This document shows, one piece after another, positions 43,327-54,893 of a DNA stretch of 64,000 nt. Every line of letters starts with the position of its first letter. Positions within the stretch are counted from its first letter, which is position 1. The translations under genes were made by a program, and so were the position numbers. This DNA is from Macrothele yani. Lineage: Eukaryota > Arthropoda > Arachnida > Araneae > Macrothelidae. The DNA lies in the NCBI GenBank assembly GCA_039090855.1, contig CM077007.1:15363515-15427514 (forward strand). The letters run 5' to 3'. The notes below the pieces were generated by a model. That model saw only the letters and a list, made by a program, of their open reading frames with translations, did not search any database and was not told the DNA's origin.

Positions 43327-43647
43327 TATATTCCTAGGAACACCCATAATATACTTAAAACTTTACTAATAACTTCTAGGAATTGTCATTTTATCCTTTA
43401 TTACTCAGAACATCTATGCAAAGAATGATATATGAATTAAGACCTTTTTTTGCATACCATTTCACAGGTTAAGCAGAAGCTGAAAAAACAGGATAAATTA
43501 CAAAGACCTTTGTTCTGTGCTTGAACTCTAGTTAACTTGTGAAGATGAGACTGGTTTTCTGATGAATACCATGTATTGTTACAGGGATACATAATCAGAC
43601 AGATAAGAAAGTTCTTGGGCTTCCAACAGCCAGATGAGGTCATGGAA

Positions 43648-43936
43648 CAGTGATGCACCCAGGATTTCTTTACAGGGTCAGCCATGTAAAGAAATCCAAA
43701 AATATAAAATCCCAAAATATTAAAGATGCAAATAAAATCTCCCAAAATATTGGGGCGTGATAAAAAAAAAATACCTCTGCCGTATTAAAATGTGGTTCAT
43801 ATGATTTGAAAACTATATACATATAAAAAACATATACAACATATTTATAAAAATAAACAGCCAATAACAAAGAACCAAGTGATACCTCATGGTGAAGGCT
43901 TGGGCTCCTGGGCCACCCCCACTGAGTGTGCCACTG
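43648..43936. mobile_element. hAT-type MITE
   Basis: 289 bp with ends CAGTGATGCACCCAG and (inverted) CAGTGGCACACTCAG, flanked by 8-bp direct repeats tcatggaa (43640-43647) and ccatggaa (43937-43944), seven of eight identical. No coding capacity. It would be moved by a hAT transposase from elsewhere. Confidence 0.65.
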
Positions 43937-43944
43937 CCATGGAA

Positions 43945-45261
43945 TTTCGTACCACAGCAAGAAAGTTACTATCTGGTGTGGCATTTTTGGACATGGTCTT
44001 ATCAGACATTATTTCATTGAAGACAATCAGGATAGATGTGCATGGTGTATGTAACATGCTTCCTACAGCAGGTTATAAATCCTTTTCTGCAAGATTTGAA
44101 ATGCTTTTGGGTACTCAGTGGTTCTAGCAAGATGAAGGTATATAGTGTACATGAAAGTATGACCAGCAAGTATTCTTTGGAATATTTGCTGGTCCAACAG
44201 CAGTATTTTCTGAATTGTCTCACACCCAGGAGTACAGATTGTCCATCCCATTCAAATTCACCAAACCTCACCAATCACAATGCTTATCTGAGGAATGCTT
44301 ATGGAAAAGGTGTTTACAATACATTGATTTTGATCAACTGAAGACAAACATCTGACATAGACTGCACTTTTTATGCCTTTTTGGTTCATTCAGAGAATGT
44401 TTGGTAGTGTCTGTCACAGACACAGACACTGAACATGTTGAGAACAATTTGGTTCAATATTTGAGCAGGTGTTTGTGTAATGTCATTAGTTGTCATTTAA
44501 TTTCTACTTTTGTAGAGTGTCTTCACATTCTGTTTAACCTAAGATGTGTCAAAATAGTAACACATACTCTTTTCAAGCTAATTTTACTTTCGATTATCCA
44601 GGTGTAGATTACATGAGCAGGAGTTACTGATTCGTAAAATTAAGCACTCTATCTAGGTAAATACATATGAACTAAATTATAATGATATGAATGGTTGATG
44701 CTGTCTCCCAGGGTGATAAAATTTCCTTGAGCACCTAGGATATCCCCACCGTCACCCACATTATGTGTGTGTGTAACCAGTAAAACTTGCTCAATCATGG
44801 AGAAATATTTGTCTACTTAAATACAGATGATTTATCAGGTACTTCTTCTAATGAAGAAGCAGAAAAATGTCTGAGATCATGGATGCAATGAATAATTTGG
44901 AAAGTTTTGAAAAATCTTGACAATGAAACCCTTAACGAGTGGCTGCAAGTAAACCATGAATACAATATTATATGAATGATGTCTTACTACTACTGTGAAT
45001 CAACCTAAAGAGGAACAAATTGGCAAAGGAGAAATTAACAAGCACATTTATGACAGAATAGCACTTCTCTCTGTTGGCACTTTGATAGAATATATGATTC
45101 AGCAGGACTTGGAATATGAAAGTAGCTTAGCTTTTAGGAAAACTCAAACTGACAGGAAAAATTTTGGGGATTTGCAAACATTATTGGATTAAAATTCAAT
45201 TATTTTACCACAGTATGCATTTTGGTAAAAAAACCTATGTATTTTAACGTGAGTCTGTTTC
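43945..45261. other. intron sequence, nothing firmly recognised
   Basis: Short open frames such as 44995-45192 show no family features. A short GT run lies near 44766. Some old repeat material is likely. Confidence 0.4.
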
Positions 45262-45770
45262 ATAAAACTATGTTGGAATATAATGCCATTATTCACTTTT
45301 TCAACATTCTTCATGCTTTTCAAACTCTTTTTTGGATATGAAACATGAGTTGTTGATATTTTGATTACTTATTATTTGCTGCTTGTTACTAAATTTATTT
45401 ACAAACAAATGTTATCTTTGTAGGATTCTTTTAAAAGTCGAAAGTTCTTAGAAGAGCAGCATCAAAAAGAACTTAAAAAGATACTTGATCATCAAAAGAA
45501 CAACATCAGGAAGAACTTAAAAGGATACTTCATCAAGAGAGACAGATATGTGTTAATTGGAATAATATGTTTACAGTTTTTAAGAACTTTCAACTTTTAA
45601 AAGAATCCTATAAAGACAACATTTGTAAATAAATTTAGTAACAAGCAGCAATTTAAATAATAAATAATCAAAATATCAACAACTTGTGTCTCATATCCAA
45701 AAAGGAGTTTGAAAAACGTGATGAATGTTGAAAAAGTGAATATTGGCATTGTATTCCAACATAGTTTCTT
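45262..45770. repeat. inverted repeat with about 190-bp arms
   Basis: Left arm about 45262-45452 and right arm about 45578-45770 are imperfect complements (for example ctatgttggaatataatgcc near 45272 against ggcattgtattccaacatag near 45746), with a loop of about 125 bp. A degenerate hammerhead-like motif lies just beyond at 45836-45870, suggesting Penelope-type terminal repeats. Confidence 0.7.
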
Positions 45771-46217
45771 TGCTCACAAAATTGAATTCTAAATCCATTT
45801 TAATGGTGTAAAATAATGAAGTAAACAGACAGTGAGCTGTCACCACTGACGGGTGGCTTCATCAGGCATAACTGAGATAAACAACAAACAGAAAGTAAAT
45901 AAATTCTCAATAATTCAAACTTGATTAACGCTTATATCATGTCTCGTGAAATCATCAAACATGGTAGATATTATATATTAGATAGTTTCTTTGTATTAAA
46001 TAATAAACAATTTGCAATTGGTGTTTGTAAAATACAATGAAATATAAATTTTAGATTATCCATGATTTTATATTATTGGTGCATCTCTTGCCATCCCTTA
46101 TCCTGGAAAATAGAGAATACATTGTATTTTCCTTTTTAGAACACTTCATTCTTGATCACGTTATACTGTTCTTGAAATCAGAGACTTCAGTCTTGTGATG
46201 ATAATATATATTGAGAA

Positions 46218-47052
46218 AATACAACGTTTGTCCCAAATATTTTATTTTTTCAAGTTGACCAAGGTTTTGCTGGACTCTGGCCTAGCTTCATCAGCATGAA
46301 TGGCACGTAAATATTCAAATTGTACATGACATCATAAACAGCATTTACAGTCACAGGTTTTGGTTAGTTGCTTCCACACGCTCAATAGAAATGGTGTGGA
46401 TGCCATATCATTAACAAGCCGTGAAGAATTCTGATATATATGGAAGGCTTCCAAAATATCAAGTTTGGTGGTTGAATCTGGCTTGTCGATTTGTTTTAAC
46501 ACTGTTATGAAAAGGACCATAAATTTATTTTTGAAGAAGCAAAACTAATCGACAAGCCAGGTTTGGATTTGGATTGGATTGGAGGTTTAACGACCACCGT
46601 GAGCAACTCAATGGGCTATAAGCAGTCGCCCGTCCCTAATTTAGGGTCACTGGTTCCAGGGAAGGGAGAGAGCCAGTGCCGTAAGACAAACACGACATCC
46701 ATGCCTCACCGGGATTCGAACCCGGACCCCTTTCGGACGAATGATCAGAGGCCAGCGCCTTAGACCACTGCGCCACCGGAGCGGCCAAGCCAGGTTCAAC
46801 AACCAAACTTGATATTTTGGAAGCTTTCGACATATATCAGAATTCTTTGCAACTTGTTAATGATATGGCATCCACATCATTTCTATCAAGTGTGGAAGCA
46901 ACTAACCAAAACGCGCGACTGCAGATACCATTTATGATGTCATGTACAATTTGAATATTTACATGCCATTCATTCTAATGAAGCTAGACCAGAGCCCAAA
47001 GAAACCTTGGTCGACTTGAAAAAATAAAATATTTGTGACAAATGTTGTACTT
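46218..47052. repeat. inverted pair of Penelope-type terminal repeats
   Basis: Arms about 46218-46550 and 46797-47052 are mutual complements (outer ends tcccaaatattttatttttt and aaaaaataaaatatttgtga), interrupted by a SINE near the centre. Each arm carries one hammerhead-like core: minus strand 46257-46294 (CTGATGA, stem GCTAGG/TCCAGC, AAAA, CC-TT-GG, GTC) and plus strand 46975-47012 (CTAATGA, GAAACC, GTC). Inverted partial terminal repeats with hammerheads are a Penelope-like feature. Confidence 0.6.
46564..46785 (-). mobile_element. tRNA-derived SINE
   Basis: On the minus strand it starts GGCCGCTCCGGTGGCGCAGT, containing a pol III box A (GTGGCGCAGTGGTCTAAGGC, complement near 46757-46779) and box B (GGTTCGAATCC, complement near 46711-46722), followed by a non-tRNA body to about 222 bp. 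An 11-bp target duplication, caagccaggtt, flanks it at 46553-46563 and 46786-46796. The acceptor stem does not close, so it is not a tRNA gene. Confidence 0.9.
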
Positions 47053-47080
47053 TTTAATACATAATACACATTATACTGTA

Positions 47081-48285
47081 CACTGAAGAGCAATTGAATT
47101 AGAGATACCTGTCTAGTAACGTGTAGCACCACCTTTCGCCCTGATAACGGCAGCGATTCGTCTCTGCGTGGACTCGACAAGACACCGAAAGCGTTGGGAA
47201 GCCATACAGATCCACGACCCCTGAACAAGCTCCCACAGTTCACGAAGATTTGATGGAGGGGGTCAAAGCCTCAAACATCTCTCTTGATGGCATCCCAGAT
47301 GTGCTCGATGGGATTGAGGTCAGGTGACCTAGGCGGCCAAGGAAGCGAGGTCACGTCGGTGGAATGTTCATCCAACCATTCGGATGCAATTAGGGAGTGA
47401 TGGCATGGTGCATTGTCTTGTTGCAGGATGAGGTCCCCAGTGGGATGTTGAAGACGCACAAACAGGAGCAAATGGTCGTCCAGGATATCCCGGTAATGTT
47501 GACCTTTGAGGGACGATGTCACACATACCAGGGGTCCCATTTCAGTCCACGTAAACAGTCCCCAGACGAGAATGCCACCCCCAACCAGCTTGAAGAGTAC
47601 CCTGCTGGCAAGAAGGATCCATCGCTTCATGTGGTTTATGCCGTACTCTTATCTTGCCATCCGCATGTACCAATGTGAATCTCGACTCATCAGTTCAGGC
47701 AACATTTTCCCACATGTCTAGGGTCCAGTGGAGATGTTCCCGCGCCCATGCTAATCTTTGCACCCTGTGATGTGCGGTCCCCTCGTGGGGCGATGGCTTC
47801 TGTACCTAATAGTGAGGAGACGGTTCTGGATAGTGTGGCTGCTTACACGTTTTTGTGCACCAGTGTTAAATTGCCGAGTGATTTCTTGCACTGTGGCCCG
47901 TCTATCCGCTGTTACAATGCGAGCTAGCTGACGATGACTCCGCTCATCCACACGCTGTTGTCCACGGCAGTTGGCCTTTGCAGGGATGGTTTTACCGGAT
48001 TCGATGTACTCACGGTGCACCTGTGACACAGTGGCTCGTGAAAATCCCAGTGCCTGCATGACTTCCGAGATGGAGTGACCCATTCGTCAGGCCCCGACAA
48101 TTTGCCCACGATCAAATGCGCTTATATCCTTCGTCTTACCTATACTGCGTCCGACTCTTACTGATTCCCGTCGCATCACTCCTTATATTGTCGGATCGCT
48201 GCATACGTCATGTTGTTTCCGTTTACAGGGCCGCCCACAGCGCCGCCCACAGCGCCACTGTCTCTAATTCAATTGCTCTTCAGTG
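47081..48285 (-). mobile_element. Tc1-like transposon, third copy
   Basis: Ends CACTGAAGAGCAATTGAATT match in inverse orientation and lie next to TA at 47079-47080 and 48286-48287. Minus-strand transposase: 48083-47751 begins MGHSISEVMQALGFSRATVS (HTH) and includes the RQLARIV/TVQEITRQFN part; then DESRFTLVHADG near 47690; then 47630-47271 with GGILVWGLFTWTEMG, LQQDNAPCHHS and PDLNPIEHIWDAI, carrying the later D and E. It is split across frames, so inactive, but well preserved. It sits about 30 bp from the Penelope-type repeat. Confidence 0.92.
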
Positions 48286-48976
48286 TATTTATCATCTAGT
48301 TTGGTACTAGAAAATGTATGGTGTTGTGGCTTGTTCTCAGTGTTCTTCCTCAGCTTTTATATTACAAGTGCACAATCACATACCTTATGCACATAGAAAA
48401 TATAGGAGCACTTCTGGATTAAGCAGGTCCTCTGGAGGGATGGGAAAATAATGGAATGATATATAGCCTTCTTTGATCTTTATGAGTTAACTACTAATAG
48501 CCTGAAATGGATGAGTTGGGTTCATGCTCTTAAGAAATCTTGTCTTAGCAGGGTTGTTGTTCTAGAATCAATCTCTTGGCCACCATATCTTTAACTTCTG
48601 TTTCTTCAAACGTAAGTGTTGCAGAGTAGGGCACATTATAGCTGTATGGCTTGTTATCCAATCACTTTATAAAGCTGTACTGTTGAAGTTCTGCAGAATT
48701 CTATCAATACTTTGGTGATGCATGACTGTGAACAAAATAGGTAAACACTACAATGTTTTCTATGTATGCACTTTATTGAAAATTTATTTTCTCATGAATT
48801 TTAGTTCTGGTTTATTATTAGGTTTTTATTATTTCTCAATAGAGTTCTCAATTTTTAATGCCTTACCATTTAGTATTACTCCTTTAAAACTACACATCTT
48901 GTTAAAAAAAAAAAGAAAAACCAAAAAACCAGATTTTTCATATTCATTGCCAACAAAAAATGTTTTTCCATTGCAG
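48286..48976. other. end of intron 5, nothing recognised
   Basis: AT-rich sequence with an A-run near 48906, ending in the acceptor of the exon at 48977. Confidence 0.5.
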
Positions 48977-49123
48977 TTTGGTGTTGTTCAGTGCACAGAA
49001 TTCACTTGTCCTGAAGTAAAGTGCAACACTGGAGAGATAATTCATCATCCACCAGGAGAATGCTGCGATGTGTGCCTACCATTTGATCACTTGTCTTGTC
49101 GATATGGGGAATTGTATTACATT
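48977..49123 (+). CDS. cv-2: cv-2-like exon: second half of VWC5 and start of VWC6
   Basis: After acceptor tccattgcag the exon reads FGVVQCTEFTCPEVKC through GECCDVC (end of VWC5, residues 245-277), a short linker, then CRYGELYYI (start of VWC6, residues 285-293), ending at gtaagt. It enters and leaves in phase 0. CRYGELYY resembles the CKFGNKIF start of the last BMPER VWC module, which places this as the final module before VWD. The upstream open frame in the intron is not coding: it lacks cysteines and precedes the acceptor. Confidence 0.88.
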
Positions 49124-50181
49124 GTAAGTTCTTTTTTTTTATTGCTTATTATTTATTTCCATTTTTCACCCTTAAGAAACAGTTATTCTTGAAGATACCA
49201 ATTCCTTGGTGAACTTTACAATGCACTTATTTTAGGCACATATATGTACTTTTCTATTCCAGAAACTGTACAGTCCAAATGTATAGTTAATCTTACACCA
49301 TTTATTTTGAATATTTATTGTTTCTGTTCCAGAAAATGCATGGTGAAGATTTAATTCTAGAAGATCCACTTTATTAGAAGGAACTCTTTCGGGCACATAC
49401 ATTTTTGATTCTACATTTAATTGTTGCTCAGTTTGTGTTTTAATGAAAATTTCCCCAAAAAGGTTTTCTTCACTGATGTAACTGAAATTATTGTTCTACT
49501 TAACAAATAATTTAGCCTAATTTTTAATTACACTTCTCATGGACAAACATGTTAAAAGTTGTGCAATTATTTTACATCACAGGCTATGTAGGGTAACAGA
49601 CAAAGGTCATATAACAGTACAAAAAATGTGCGTAAACAATAAGTTTATAAAAAAAATTAATACTTACTTTGTTCTTTCAGCTAGGCTAAGCACTTATATG
49701 ATCATGGTTTTTTTTTTCTAGATGAGAAACATTACACAAATAGCTTTGCTAGTGAATGGATGTCCATTTGTGAATGCACCAAACTGACATGCTGATGTAT
49801 TTCATGCAATACTTTCAAATGTATGAGAGATTTGCTGCCACTTGCACAGAAACATGTTCTGTAGGCCAATTTAAGCATGACATTCTCTACACTCTTTCTA
49901 AGTTTCGTATCTTTCATACTTCCTTTGAAAAAACAAAACAAACAAAAACCACTTTGGGGTTTCTTGCACTTACACAACATCACAAGCTTTAATTTTCAAG
50001 TCTGTAATTAATTTCATTACTGTATTCACAATGTAGTTTGTTTCATAAAGTATCTGTTTCTATGCTGTACTAAATATTTTAGCATAGTTTAATATTATTT
50101 TTTGTGAATCATGGAAAATGTACATTCCTTATCATCAAATTTTTGCATATTATTATAATTCTTCCTTTTATTTTTTAATAG
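49124..50181. other. intron 6, nothing recognised
   Basis: About 1.06 kb, T-rich near its 5' end; no mobile element or coding signal seen. Confidence 0.5.
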
Positions 50182-50335
50182 AATGGACAGGTTTGGAACC
50201 CCGAACCATGCATTCTGTGTCACTGTTCATCTGGTAAGACCACCTGCCAGTCTCAGAGGTGCATCCCACTGAGCTGCCCATCAGATGAAATCCCGTCTGT
50301 TGATCCCGGACAGTGCTGTCCAAAGTGTATTCCTC
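50182..50335 (+). CDS. cv-2: cv-2-like exon: remainder of VWC6
   Basis: The exon reads NGQVWNPEPCILCHCSSGKT and ends QCCPKCIP, residues 294-344. The acceptor is ttttttaatag and the donor gtaagt; it enters in phase 0 and leaves in phase 1. The segment TTCQSQRCIPLSCP closely resembles the last VWC module of BMPER (TECRNKQCIPISSCP), one of the better reasons to prefer Cv-2/BMPER over other VWC proteins. The split arginine codon joins it to the VWD exon. Confidence 0.9.
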
Positions 50336-53177
50336 GTAAGTGTGGAGACTGGAAGCATGATAATACAGGCTTCATGAATGGATTGCAATTTTTGACACAG
50401 TTAAAAATATTTTATCAGTGCTTATTGTTGCTCTTGAAGTGATTTTATTTTATATATGCAACTGAGTTCAAAATATTTGTGTACTACATACACTCCAAAC
50501 TTTAAAATAGCTGCACGTGTGTGTGATGTCTTGTAGTTGAGACAAATCTAACATACTACTTAAAATCTAATATGCTTTCATCTTACTCTGAAATTTCCAC
50601 CTTTTTATATATAGCTTGCATAGCAGACATATGATTGCAACATGCAAGACTAGAGTCTTGAACTCTCTCACACATGGCTGAGATATATTCCTTTTACTTA
50701 GAACTCGGATACCCATATTTACGTTCATATATAGGAACTTGGCTTTTTAATTTCCATTGGTTCTTTCAAGTCCTATAAATATTTAAAAATTACTCTTAAA
50801 CAAGCAAGATACAATTTTAGAAGCAATATTCCAACAGTTTCTTAAATGAAGAAACATCACACACACATTGCAAACTTTTTTTTTGTCATTTTCAACTGGT
50901 ATTACATGTTTTGTTCAGAGGATTTTATTGGCAAACCAGCAGTGCAACTTTATATTACAGATGAGTTAAGAAAGACACAAAATCTTTCCTAAAGGATTTT
51001 TTAAGAGAAATACTTCTGTGTTAATATTGTCCACAGAGTTAACAACAACAACAACAACAACAAAACTATGGTGCTGTCTTGTCTTGACTTATCAATAGTA
51101 AAATGTTGGTAACATTTCAATTAAATTAGCATATGTTTATTATTAAAATCATCTACCAGTTACCTTGTGAGCCACTGTCATAACTAACATAAGCAGCACT
51201 AAGTACAGTTTTGCAGCAGTTGTTTGTGTAGCTAGTAGCATGTCTATTGAGTCTGTGATACATTTCTAGAGAACATTCGTGATTTGTAATGGATTTTTTT
51301 ATGCTGAAAGCCACAGAAAATAAGTTACCAAAGTGATAGAGAGTCATTTCAACAGTCAGATATTTTGCTTTAATAGGATATGAAATTTAATACCAGTGAT
51401 GAGAATTTTGTATTCAGATCGAATGAGGAATTTATAGTTTATGTGCATTTATCTTTGGTTAACAGTAGCAGGCAGTCATAATTTAAAAAAATGTGATTCT
51501 CAATATAATTCTTATGGTATATAATAGGTCAGACACACATGTGTTGCTCCTACAAGCATACGTACTTGCATAATTAGCTACAAACATGGTTGTTTTTAGC
51601 TAATATGCAAGTACAATCTCATGCTTCTTAGCAACAGCAATGGAGCTTTTTAAACGAATTCTGCATATATCAGAACTCAAAGCACAAGATTATTCCCACA
51701 TCTGTTTTGTCTGATAGTTTTCTGCACTCCTTGACCTACAGTAACATGCTTTGCTCAGTTCAGTAGTTTGCCATTTATGAGAAGTTATTTAACAGACATG
51801 AAGTTTATTCTTTTATGTTATTGAAATTTATGTTTGTATTGCTTGCTATGACTTATGAAATAAGGCAGAAATCTGCATTGCAAAACAGAGTGTGTAATCC
51901 AGAGTGGAAAAAATAGACACTCGTTTGAATACATAAAAGAGAAATTGTTATGCCTTCTTTGCTGAGAAATCATAACTATTCTTAAGAAATGCAACCTCCA
52001 TCTGCATTTTGAATCAAAACATCCTGTCTTAATACTGGATGTCAATAAAAACCAAATAAAGCATCCAACTTGTTGAAGAAATGAAGCATTATAAGCAATG
52101 ATTCTTTAGAAATTAAAAACAGGTGAGCCTGCTAACTCAGGTTTCTATGGAAGCAAATTTTATAAATGCCTTTGCTGATTCAGTGTCTGAATTATATTCT
52201 GATTGAAAGGGGGTATTTGAGAATATCAATTTGTTCCATATGACCATGCAATGAACAGTTACCAAAATTTCAAAATTCATAGTAGCTTTAATGATCAATT
52301 AAACAGAAGGTGTGAAGAGAGAGAGAGAAGCTATTTCCCTTTGGTCATGGATGAGAGAACTAACTTGGGAGATACTGGGCAACTGCTAATTTAAAGCTTT
52401 GATTATTTTCTTTCCTCTGAAATTGTAGAGAGCCTTGTTAAAGGTGGTCATGCTCCAAGGATAGAAATTGAAAAAAACATGAAAAAGGGCCCTTTGGGGT
52501 ACAGAAGCACTATGTTTTCTATATAGAAAACTGCATCACAGTGGAGAAAAATCGTACCAGTATCTTCTAATTTTTATTCAGGTGAGGTGGTTTCAATTTC
52601 CTCTCTAGGACATGGAGTGTTTTTGGAGAGATGGCTACATGGAAAACATGTTCTAAAAATAGCATTCATGTATGCCTTCCATGTACTTGAGATATCAAGA
52701 ATAATTTCTTAAGAAGATTCATCTCTCCATATTTACTGTCTTATTTCTGTGATGAAAAGGTGTGCAGATGAAACACTTTGAACTATATCCCATTAGAGGT
52801 TAGTCATTTACATTTTGGTTCTGATTTGCTAAAAAATGATCTAAATACTTAATGTGTTTTTAAAAACATTTTGTACTAATTTCCAGAGACCAGCTAACTT
52901 GATTTGTTTAATTTTTGTTTTATATGGGAGCTTAAGTAGTGTGTGTTTTTTAAAATCATAAAATTTCTGTACGTTTTTAATAGAAAGTCATAGAAATCTT
53001 GCAAAGTTCACTATTTTACTGATTTGGTTTGTGAAATTTTCAAAATTTTAGTTTTGCACAGATAAATAGTTTGTTCTCAAGTATTTGAAAAGCTTAATAC
53101 TATATTTAACAAACATTGAGAATAATTGCTCTTAGTTATAAATTGATACTTAAACTGATATTTTCTGTTTTACTTTA

Positions 53178-53214
<37 letters not shown>

Positions 53215-54347
53215 AACAGTATGTGTATTTCTTGATAGATTTTATTATAAGTATCTGTAACATTTAATTTTTTTGTAAATAACTTATTTAGAATGTACGT
53301 ACCTGCTGTTTGTAGATTATGTTCTGATAGATGATATTATTCAGTTTTTGTGTTTGGCATAGATCTTTTCTGTATTGCTTTTTAGTTCTTATTCTCTGGG
53401 TTTGGCTTCAAAAATAGTAAATTAGTGGCTTTGAACTGGCAAACTAGTTCTGATCTAGAATTGTACACCAGGAATCAGATGTACTAAAAGCAATTAGCTA
53501 ATGGCAGATGCATGCTTAAGTTGATCCTGGAGCAGATAATTTTTTATTGATTGAATCATGCATATTTCTTTAATTTCATCTGTTGTGTAGGAGACTCCTT
53601 TTGAATATTATTATTCAAAGTTGTTTGTGATTTTAAAAATACATCACTTCCTTTAAAAAATACAACATATGTGCATTATGGATCATATTTTCTGTAGGAA
53701 GTAGGGTCCATGATGCACTTATGTTACTGTGGTGTAGCTATGCATTTATGTTAGTGTAACTAGGCATGTTACAGGTTGATAATTATTTTTTGTTTGTTTT
53801 TTTTTTTTTTTTTTTTTAATGACACTCTCTTCCATAAGTGTTGGAGTTTAGATGAATTTCCATTCCTAATATAAGACTATTCGTTCTAGGAATGGACAGA
53901 ACAAATATATTGACTATGTCTATCCAGGGACTCAAACAGTTATAGTGCATTAAGCTATGCATCAATAGAATTACAGATATGTATATGTGTAATCTGTAAA
54001 AAAGAGTTTTTACTTGGACTGCAGAAAGGGCTCAAAACAAACATTTCTGAGGAGTTGAGAAATAAAATAAGAGTACTTTTCCAAGTATTACACTGGTGAT
54101 TTGTGTTTTTATTAATATATGTTACTCTATTAAACTTATTGAGAAAATTTAATTTGTTAAACTAGAATATACTCATGTTAAATACTGAACTGTGTAGCAC
54201 TTCTATTTTCAGCAACCTTCTGATGAAATTTATTAGAACAATTTGCTAGCATTATGTCAGTTTTTTGGAAGTTAAAAAATGTTATATTGCAAGCCACATC
54301 AGTGATATTATTCAGTTTTTTAATACTGAAACTTTAATTGTTCTTAG
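50336..54347. other. intron 7, plain apart from simple repeats
   Basis: About 4 kb. It contains a short (AAC)n run near 51040-51063, a T-run of about 34 at 53180-53213 and another near 53796-53818. No transposase or RT fragments were recognised, in contrast to intron 5. Confidence 0.5.
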
Positions 54348-54580
54348 GGCCTGCTACCTGTGTGGCTTTTGGTGATCCACATTATCGAACATTTGATGGT
54401 GAAATCATTCATTTCCAGGGTACTTGTCGCTACATTTTAGCAGCAGATTGTTTCAGTCAACATTTCTCAGTTATTGTGGAGAACAATGACAGAGGATTCA
54501 GAGGTGTCTCATGGACTGAGAGGGTAGTGCTTGTATTGCCAAATACTACTGTTGATCTACGCAAAGGACCTACTGTGTTT
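54348..54580 (+). CDS. cv-2: cv-2-like exon: start of the VWD domain
   Basis: The exon reads RPATCVAFGDPHYRTFDG onward to RKGPTVF, residues 345-422, after acceptor ttgttcttag and before donor gtaagt (phase 1 to 0). This is the N-terminal part of a von Willebrand factor type D domain: CxxFGDPHYxTFDG, then FQGTCRYILAADC. The GDPH tetrapeptide (residues 353-356) is the known acid-sensitive self-cleavage site of BMPER/Cv-2; cleaved halves stay disulphide-linked. The segment VSWTERVVLVL matches the BMPER FSWTKSVELVL region. No later exon (rest of VWD, C8, TIL) was found before 64000. Confidence 0.92.
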
Positions 54581-54893
54581 GTAAGTTTGGCATTTAGTTT
54601 ATTTCATATGCGACTCAGTAAACATTATGGAAAATCACAAAAACGTAAGGTTAGTAATAAAGCTCTAATTATATGAAGGCACAGGATTCTTATCTAATTT
54701 TTTTTAACTGTCACTTTTTACCAGTATAATAGTCAAGTAACATAAGGAAAGAAAACAGAACAAATGTTAAGGAGTAAAAAAGAACAAATGTTATGTATGG
54801 TGTCACATTTATGCATGCAGTGACTAGATTTTTTAAAGAATTTATAAGCATTAAAAGCTTTTTAAACACATTGTATCAGAAAATTGAATAGTA

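Larger units (their letters stand above)
3966..54580 (+). other. cv-2: crossveinless-2/BMPER-like gene, eight internal exons
   Basis: This is the span of the only host gene seen. Exon lengths are 94, 174, 272, 103, 89, 147, 154 and 233 nt, 1266 nt in all, which is exactly 422 codons with no stop. Every exon is bounded by AG and GT, and all phases agree: phase 1 at VWC module ends, phase 0 inside modules. Product order is VWC1 (second half), VWC2 to VWC6, then VWD. The module-to-module joins and the CVAFGDPHY start of VWD resemble vertebrate BMPER and insect Cv-2, secreted BMP-binding proteins that promote or block signalling depending on level and processing. Kielin/chordin-like proteins share these domains and are the main alternative. 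The start codon, signal peptide, C8 and TIL domains are outside the window. Introns range from 0.7 to 24.5 kb. Confidence 0.85.

Noticed and set aside
46700..46785. tRNA gene on the minus strand
   Set aside because: Box A and box B are present but the acceptor stem does not close, and the unit has a SINE body and an 11-bp target duplication.
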